28,435 nt of DNA from Acidobacteria bacterium UBA6911. Lineage in GTDB: Bacteria > Acidobacteriota > UBA6911. Of this stretch, positions 23,388-28,435 are shown in pieces (positions within the stretch are counted from its first letter, which is position 1; each line of letters starts with the position of its first letter). The DNA is taken from positions 378 through 28,812 of the forward strand of contig DKBB01000259.1 of the NCBI GenBank assembly GCA_002451015.1, written 5' to 3'. The translations under genes and the position numbers were made by a program. Under the pieces are notes generated by a model. The model searched no databases. It was not told the origin of the DNA and saw only the letters and a program-made list of their open reading frames with translations.

Positions 23388-24725
23388 TCAGGGATTCAGC
23401 TGCGGCAGCCGCTTTTCGTGCTTACGGGTCTCGCGACCCTGCCTTCTGAATTCCCCACGCATTCCGGAAAGGATTCGAACCACTGTTGCTTCGGTCCTGC
23501 TTCCATCCGTTTCACGACCGGAATATCGATTGTCGAAAAGAGCCGCCAACTGCGCATCCAGTTCCCTATTCTTGCCTGAGAGAGATCCGACAGTAGAAAT
23601 TCTGTCGAAAGGCGGATTGCGGTCGATCCATCGGTACAGGTGCCGGATGAAGCTTGCGGTATCACCCTTTCGCACCGCAGCTTTTAAACTGTCGAAAGCT
23701 GCGGCTTCCGACTGCTCGTATTCTTTCCGACGTTCGTCCATTCGCTTTCGAACATGCCGCAACAGGCTGCGCAGAAGAGGGACAGCGAAAAATAGAAGCA
23801 GCAGGGCAACGGCCGTTAATCCCAACCAAGGTGCCAGCGCAACCAGCACGCTCTTTTCTTCCGGAACGGACTCTTCCGATGCGTCCTCTTCCGGAAGAGG
23901 TATCTCGGGGACCAGGTCCGGATTGGCCGCCGCGCTGAATCGTACCGCCTCGACGTCGGCCTTGCGCATCCTACCGGCACCGAGGTCCCACCAATAGACT
24001 TCCAAGGCGGGCAGGACGTATTCGCCTTCCTCCCGGATAACGTACGCTGCGGATTCTACCCGCTCCCCGCCCTGAAACCCGATACGGCCTTCCGACCGGT
24101 CCTGGACCTGCGGCGGATCGGGATACACGGACAGGCCCTCGATTTCTTCAAATTTCACCGGTGGAAGAAACATCGCAAATGTCTGTTCTGCAAAAATTCG
24201 GATCGTCCTCCGGATGGAATCTCCTGCCCTGAGTCCCTTCAGATCCCGATCCAATGCCTGGTCGATCTGCAGGTTCCTTGTTGGAATGAAATATTCCAGG
24301 CCCTTGGCTTCATCCGGTATGGTCGCCTGGAAGGACTGCCGTTGGAAACGCAGAGTCCGGGAGCCATCCGATTGCCCGGGAAGGACATTCATCTCTATCG
24401 GGGGAATTACATATTCCCGCGGTTCCTGAGGGTAAATGATGTAACTGCGCGACACTCCAAACCAGCTTCGGCCGCCAATAGTCTCACCCAGGTTCACGGA
24501 ACGTTCATCGGGCAGAACAACCATGGCCCCATCCATCTCGAAAGTCGGAAAGACGGGGGCACGGGTCAGCCACGTCGTTACCAGAACGTCCACGTGCAGG
24601 CGGACCGGCTGCCCGACCATGACCGGGCCGGGAGGCTCAAGCCGGGTCCGCAGCATGGCCTCGGGTGTGTCCTGGGCATGCGCCACTCCCATAAACAGCA
24701 CCATCAGGATCCCGGCTGCTCTCAT
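23388..24725 (-). CDS. batD: BatD-like membrane-anchored protein
   Basis: 445-residue exported protein, last gene of the Bat operon. A signal peptide (MRAAGILMVLFMGVAHA) is followed by Ig-like beta-rich BatD repeats over about residues 20-265, an acidic linker (PLPEEDASEESVPEEK), one transmembrane helix (about 295-318) and a charged cytoplasmic tail of about 125 residues. I chose the ATG at 24725 because GGAGGAGG lies 7 bases upstream, a signal peptide follows at once, and it overlaps the stop of the preceding gene as ATGA. A longer reading from 24812 adds 29 residues inside that gene. Bat proteins are linked to aerotolerance and envelope stress in Bacteroides and Leptospira; the mechanism is unclear. 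Confidence 0.85.
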   Translation of the reverse strand: MRAAGILMVLFMGVAHAQDTPEAMLRTRLEPPGPVMVGQPVRLHVDVLVTTWLTRAPVFPTFEMDGAMVVLPDERSVNLGETIGGRSWFGVSRSYIIYPQEPREYVIPPIEMNVLPGQSDGSRTLRFQRQSFQATIPDEAKGLEYFIPTRNLQIDQALDRDLKGLRAGDSIRRTIRIFAEQTFAMFLPPVKFEEIEGLSVYPDPPQVQDRSEGRIGFQGGERVESAAYVIREEGEYVLPALEVYWWDLGAGRMRKADVEAVRFSAAANPDLVPEIPLPEEDASEESVPEEKSVLVALAPWLGLTAVALLLLFFAVPLLRSLLRHVRKRMDERRKEYEQSEAAAFDSLKAAVRKGDTASFIRHLYRWIDRNPPFDRISTVGSLSGKNRELDAQLAALFDNRYSGRETDGSRTEATVVRILSGMRGEFRRQGRETRKHEKRLPQLNP

Positions 24726-26335
24726 TGCGATGCCTCCTCCCCCTGATTTGCCTGAATCATAAACCTGAATCGAAGGTAGTCTGCCGGAGAGGTCTGTATA
24801 TTGCGCATCCACATCTCGTCCTTCTGTTCATCCGAGAAGAGGGACGGGTCCAGCTCGCCTTCCTTGCCTTTCTTCCCCTTATCGTCAAACTTGACCTCGT
24901 CGGCCTCGAAGGTGGGATCCACCTGTTCTTCGGAACCTTCCTCGTCCTTTTCCTTTTCAATGAGTGAAAGCACGAGCTTTCTGTTTTCCTCCGCCTCTGC
25001 GAACCCGGGTCTGATCTCCAGTGCCTGTGTGTAGCTTTCAGCGGCCGCCGGATATTCACCCAGTCTTGCGTAGCAATTCCCGATGTAGAAATACGCTTCG
25101 GCGGATTCGAGCAGGGCGAACTGATTGACGGCCTCGTCATAGTCTTCAAGCCTGTAGCGCGAAATTCCCCTCCAGTAAGGATCTTCGAAGTGCTCCGCAG
25201 CCGTCCGGAAATCTCCTTTTTCGAATGCGTAGCGTCCCTGCTGATTCGGGGTCAAAAAGAGGTCCGTCCACCGAAAATCGAAGCTCAGGCCCATGGTACC
25301 GGGAATCCAGAAATTCAGAAAGATGCAGAAGGAAGGGACCCAGCGAATCCGCCAGCCGCGCCTGAACCAGAGCGCTACCAGAAGAACGATCGGGATAGTC
25401 AGGAAATAACCGTAATCGATCCAGCGTTCTTCGGCTTCCTCCTGCTGCACGATCTGCAGGTGCGTCTGGGCGCGATCCTGGATCCATGCTACGTCTCCAT
25501 CATCCAGGGAGACCGTTGTGACCGGAATACCGGCTTCACGCTGAAGCCGTTTGAATCCTTCCAAATCCATGCGGCTGGTGATTCTTCTGCCGGAGGAATC
25601 CGTCAGAAAGCTGCTCTTGTCTATCCGAATCGGCCCGCCCCGGCTCGTACCCACCCCAAGTATCATGACCTGATCCTTTGAACGCTCCGTGTGTTTGATA
25701 AATGCGGAGAAATCTTCGGACCGGATGCCGTCCGTTATAAACAGGATTGTACCTGGCGTCTCCTCCCGTTCCAGCAATCCTTCGATGGCTTCGAGTGCCG
25801 CCGTAGCGTTTTCCCCCTCGCGGGGCATGAGGTTCGTAGACAGTGCATCCAGGAAAAGTTCCGTCAGTCCGGGATCTTCCGTCAGAGGAAGAACCATGTG
25901 GGCGGATCCCGAATAGACGAAGAGGGCGGTCCGGGCACCCGGCCGTATTTTCAGTAGGTCCCGGATCTTCTGTTTCGCCCGCTCCAGGCGCGAGGGCTGA
26001 ATATCGATCGCATCCATCGAGTTGGAAAGATCCAGGGCTACGACGAGCGGCGCGGTGTCTTCGGTAAATGGGGGGAGTTCCCGTTCCCAGGTGGGACCCG
26101 CCAGTCCGAGAGCGCCCAGGATCAGCACCGAAACTATCAGATGGACCGGCCGAATACGCCACTTCGATTGTTTTCCGACAATCAGCGCGTCGATCAGGTG
26201 CGGGGCTATGATTCCCTTCCAGCGGGAACGAATGTTGTCGCGACGCAAGACCAGATATCCGATCAGTCCCGCGAGCGGGATCACCAAAAGCCACAGGGGA
26301 CGTATAAAATGAAACTGCTCCAGGAACATTTGCAT
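24722..26335 (-). CDS. batB: BatB/BatC fusion: vWA membrane protein with TPR repeats
   Basis: 537-residue inner-membrane protein. Two N-terminal membrane segments (about 13-30 and 62-79) are followed by a vWA domain (about 96-275) with MIDAS DLSNS (D102, S104, S106) and FITDG. More membrane segments lie at about 308-325 and 330-348. Then come TPR-like repeats (about 365-445, with AEAYFYIGNCYARLGEYPAAAESYTQALEIRPG), an acidic low-complexity stretch, and a conserved-looking end LDPSLFSDEQ to LRFRFMIQ. BatB and BatC are often separate genes; here they are joined. The ATG shares one base with the BatA stop (TGATG), and the gene overlaps batD by four bases, so translation is probably coupled. Confidence 0.92.
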   Translation of the reverse strand: MQMFLEQFHFIRPLWLLVIPLAGLIGYLVLRRDNIRSRWKGIIAPHLIDALIVGKQSKWRIRPVHLIVSVLILGALGLAGPTWERELPPFTEDTAPLVVALDLSNSMDAIDIQPSRLERAKQKIRDLLKIRPGARTALFVYSGSAHMVLPLTEDPGLTELFLDALSTNLMPREGENATAALEAIEGLLEREETPGTILFITDGIRSEDFSAFIKHTERSKDQVMILGVGTSRGGPIRIDKSSFLTDSSGRRITSRMDLEGFKRLQREAGIPVTTVSLDDGDVAWIQDRAQTHLQIVQQEEAEERWIDYGYFLTIPIVLLVALWFRRGWRIRWVPSFCIFLNFWIPGTMGLSFDFRWTDLFLTPNQQGRYAFEKGDFRTAAEHFEDPYWRGISRYRLEDYDEAVNQFALLESAEAYFYIGNCYARLGEYPAAAESYTQALEIRPGFAEAEENRKLVLSLIEKEKDEEGSEEQVDPTFEADEVKFDDKGKKGKEGELDPSLFSDEQKDEMWMRNIQTSPADYLRFRFMIQANQGEEASQ

Positions 26336-27360
26336 CAGGCGCCTCCTTCAGCAACATTCCCGGAACTGTCGGACGGTTGTTTGCGTTTCGGAATGGACAT
26401 TATCAGCAGCATGATCAGTTCGTACATCAGGACGAGAATCGTGGCAATCCCCAAAGGCCATTGAAACAAAGGGAGTTTGGGGCGATAGCTGAACGTTTCA
26501 TAATTCTTGGGCGTCATTGCGTCGAGGCTGGCATAGATGCCCTTCAGCCCTTCGCTGTCTTCACCACGGAAAAATTCCCCACCCGTTGTCTTTGCAATCC
26601 GCTGCAGAGTTTCCAGGTCGACCTGGTCATCGCCGGAGGTCGATGGGTCTCCGATGCCGATAGTGTGAATCACGATGCCCCGGCTTGCGGCAATATCGGC
26701 AGCTTTTTCAGGCGGCATTTTGCTGCCTGTGTCGTTCCCGTCCGTCAGCAGGATAAGCACACGATCGTCAACTTCGCTGGCTTCAAACAGCTTTATGGCA
26801 AGTCCGATGGCATCGCCGATCACGGTACGGGGGCCTGCCATGCCGATCTCCGTTTGCTCCAGGAGAACGCGGACTCCGTCATGGTCGAGCGTGAAGGGGG
26901 CCTGGGGGTAGGCTCCGGCACCGTAGACGATCAAGCCGATGCGGTCTCCCTCTCTCTTTGCAATAAAGTCATCGACGACGTTTTTTACGGCTTCGAGTCG
27001 ATTGATCCGGTTCCCGGAACTGTCGATAAAATCCTTTGCCTCCATCGATTGGGAAAGATCGAGTGCCAGCATGATGTCCCTGGCGGACTGTATCTTCTTA
27101 ATGGGGTCCTCGATCCACTGCGGCCTCGCCAAAGCGGCAACCAGCAATACCCAGACCACAACGGCAATGCTCATTTGCACGAAGGATCTTTTCAGCACCA
27201 CGGCACCCTGAGAGGGTTTCAGGCCTGCCGCACGGGCTGCCTCTTCAAAAAAAGGCATGCGAAGAGCCTGCTGGTGTTCTCGAAAAGGCTTCGCGAGCAG
27301 CCAGACCAGAAGAGGAAGGGGGAGAATTATGAAACCCCAGGGGTACTCAAATACCAGCAC
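26335..27360 (-). CDS. batA: BatA-like vWA membrane protein
   Basis: 341-residue inner-membrane protein with segments at about 8-24 and 57-77, a vWA domain (about 94-290) and a final membrane helix (about 305-327). The metal site is intact: D101, S103, S105 in DLSQS, threonine in AGPRTVIGDA and aspartate in LLTDGND. The start is GTG at 27360, preceded by AGGAGG 4 bases away. It overlaps the end of the DUF4381 gene by 14 bases. Order and overlaps place it with the other Bat proteins in one complex; the ligand of the vWA domain is unknown. Confidence 0.93.
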   Translation of the reverse strand: MLVFEYPWGFIILPLPLLVWLLAKPFREHQQALRMPFFEEAARAAGLKPSQGAVVLKRSFVQMSIAVVVWVLLVAALARPQWIEDPIKKIQSARDIMLALDLSQSMEAKDFIDSSGNRINRLEAVKNVVDDFIAKREGDRIGLIVYGAGAYPQAPFTLDHDGVRVLLEQTEIGMAGPRTVIGDAIGLAIKLFEASEVDDRVLILLTDGNDTGSKMPPEKAADIAASRGIVIHTIGIGDPSTSGDDQVDLETLQRIAKTTGGEFFRGEDSEGLKGIYASLDAMTPKNYETFSYRPKLPLFQWPLGIATILVLMYELIMLLIMSIPKRKQPSDSSGNVAEGGA

Positions 27361-27820
27361 GGTGCCTCCTGATCCAATGTCGCACTAAATCCAGCAATGC
27401 CAGGCGCTCCTCGGGCGTCATCTTCCGTTCCGCTGTTTCGGGGGGAGCATAGGAGATTGCAAGAAGAAGTCGTCCGGGGCCTGCAGTAAAACTGTCGCCC
27501 CCCAGAGTCGAATCGAGAAACCGGAGCCAGGGAATCCCGCTCAGGCCGGCGATCTTTTCCCTGGGCGCAAACCCGAGCGCAACGCGCTTCACCAATGCCG
27601 GCAGTTCGGACATCCGATCTCTACGTTCGATCTCTTCAAGCATCTGCAGGGCCTCGGTGCGATAGCGGTTGCGCCGGGCGTTGCGCCGCCAACGGATAAC
27701 CAGCAGGACCCCAGCCAAAAGGGCTAGCGCCAGCAGGACATACCACCCCATGGTTTGAGGCATGTAGGAGACGGGTTCCGGCAGGGGTATTTCCCTCAGG
27801 TTCGACAATCGCGCATCCAT
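27347..27820 (-). CDS. DUF4381 membrane protein of the Bat operon
   Basis: 157-residue protein with one transmembrane helix (about 25-43) followed by a basic cytoplasmic domain (RWRRNARRNRYRTEALQMLEEIE, later GIPWLRFLDSTLGG). This is the typical DUF4381 layout found between DUF58 and BatA genes. I chose the ATG at 27820: it is 4 bases after the DUF58 stop and gives the usual N-terminus LSNLREIPLPEPVSYMPQT. A reading from 27871 would add 17 residues overlapping DUF58. AGGAG lies very close to the ATG and GGGAG about 10 bases away, so the exact ribosome site is unclear. Function unknown. Confidence 0.85.
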   Translation of the reverse strand: MDARLSNLREIPLPEPVSYMPQTMGWYVLLALALLAGVLLVIRWRRNARRNRYRTEALQMLEEIERRDRMSELPALVKRVALGFAPREKIAGLSGIPWLRFLDSTLGGDSFTAGPGRLLLAISYAPPETAERKMTPEERLALLDLVRHWIRRHRAGI

Positions 27821-27824
27821 TCTC

Positions 27825-28435
27825 CTAGACTCCCTGGTGTCCGAGAAAATACCGGACCTGATCCGCCGCATCCTCGCCGGTATGAATCGGCAGGATGGGA
27901 ATGGCCAGTTTCTTGAGGTATTCCATGACGTCCTGAAGCCGGGCCCGGGTGAATTTTTGAACCGGCGCGCGCACCTTTTCGGAGCGAAGGTCCAGTTCCA
28001 CCTGAAGGGTCCCTTCTGTTACCACCAGCCGGCCGTTTTCGCCCAGATCGAGAGCCATGGGGTCGTGGATAACCGCCGCGACCACGTCGTTGTGCTCCAC
28101 CATCTGCAATATCAGCCTGGCGCTTTCGTCGTCCGATCCGGCAAAGTCACTGACGACGGCGACCAGGTGATCGTGTTCAGCCAGGTGCCGTGCACGGAAC
28201 AGGGCCTTTCCCAGCTGCCTGTAGTTCGTTTGAATGGGGCTGTCCGCGTTCAACTGCCGGTTCATGGCGACAATCGCCTGAAAAATCTCCAGTATCCTGC
28301 GTCGGCTTCGGTGCGGGCGAAACTCGCGGATCTCCGAGTCGTTGAAAACAACGGCACCGACCCGGTCGTCGGAATGAAATATGGTCCAGGCCATGAGCGC
28401 AGCCAGGTGGGCCGCGGTGACGCTCTTCACGTATA
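27825..28435 (-). CDS. DUF58 protein, N-terminal part beyond the window edge
   Basis: Cytoplasmic vWA-like DUF58 protein. The frame is open to the right edge, so the N-terminal part, usually carrying RRF..GE.RS and the DxSxSM motif, is missing. What remains starts in the helix before SDDRVGAVVFNDSEIREF and includes VAVVSDFAGSDDE and VAAVIHDPMALDL. The start-like GTG at 28430 is internal. DUF58 genes normally follow a MoxR-type AAA ATPase gene, which would lie just outside the window. It is followed after 4 bases by the DUF4381 gene. Confidence 0.88.
   Translation of the reverse strand, partial: YVKSVTAAHLAALMAWTIFHSDDRVGAVVFNDSEIREFRPHRSRRRILEIFQAIVAMNRQLNADSPIQTNYRQLGKALFRARHLAEHDHLVAVVSDFAGSDDESARLILQMVEHNDVVAAVIHDPMALDLGENGRLVVTEGTLQVELDLRSEKVRAPVQKFTRARLQDVMEYLKKLAIPILPIHTGEDAADQVRYFLGHQGV

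Noticed and set aside
23275..23997. 240-codon frame on the plus strand
   Set aside because: It is antisense to batD, whose frame has a signal peptide, membrane helix and operon overlap. The antisense product is serine/arginine-rich noise.
26377..27372. 331-codon frame on the plus strand
   Set aside because: It is the mirror frame of batA; batA has the vWA metal motif and coupled neighbours.

Overview
The window is a stretch of bacterial chromosome with about 50-55% GC by eye. It carries 17 protein genes I am confident of and one probable small gene. The organism looks like an uncultured Gram-negative-type bacterium with anaerobic metabolism. The reasons are several secreted proteins, a Bat operon, phosphatidylserine decarboxylase, a very large fused 2-hydroxyacyl-CoA dehydratase-type activase, a B12/radical-SAM protein, and a CoA-linked carboxyltransferase next to an acyl-CoA dehydrogenase. 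The histidine kinase H-box (FVSAVTHELRTPLTTFRLY) resembles, from memory, kinases of the PVC/Planctomycetes and neighbouring uncultured phyla. I cannot place the organism more precisely. No tRNA, rRNA, CRISPR array, transposase or phage gene is visible.

Layout, left to right. (1) 1-5831, all minus strand, is a probable four-gene operon. It is transcribed from about 5870 leftward: a secreted VIT+vWA protein, a second secreted vWA protein, an OmpR-family response regulator, and a sensor histidine kinase cut by the window edge. A perfect direct repeat GTTACA-N5-GTTACA lies upstream of the first gene and is a good candidate box for the co-encoded regulator. (2) 6095-8864, minus strand, is an acyl-CoA dehydrogenase lacking both usual catalytic glutamates, following a biotin-dependent-type carboxyltransferase. 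(3) 9005-11122 is a secreted GH9 glycosidase, and 11453-12349 is phosphatidylserine decarboxylase. (4) 12600-13520, plus strand, holds a cold-shock protein with a long structured leader and strong terminator, then a tiny zinc-ribbon protein. (5) 13521-14212 is a long spacer that probably encodes a 48-residue protein. (6) 14213-16165 is an exported DUF2334 (NodB-like deacetylase fold) protein, and 16784-21070 is the 1428-residue fused activase. (7) 21109-22806, minus strand, is a B12-binding-type radical SAM protein. (8) 23388-28435, minus strand, is a tightly overlapping Bat operon: DUF58, DUF4381, BatA, a BatB/BatC fusion and BatD.

Two themes recur. One is the von Willebrand factor A fold, seen in the VIT protein, the second secreted vWA protein, BatA and BatB, with DUF58 as a relative. 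It appears in two clusters, both probably working at the cell envelope. The other is anaerobic acyl-CoA chemistry in sections 2 and 6. A short dispersed repeat with core GACTTTGCCC occurs in three long intergenic spacers and is the clearest structure not explained by genes. The dehydrogenase without canonical catalytic bases, the regulator box, the cold-shock leader and the small 48-residue gene are the observations I would look at first.
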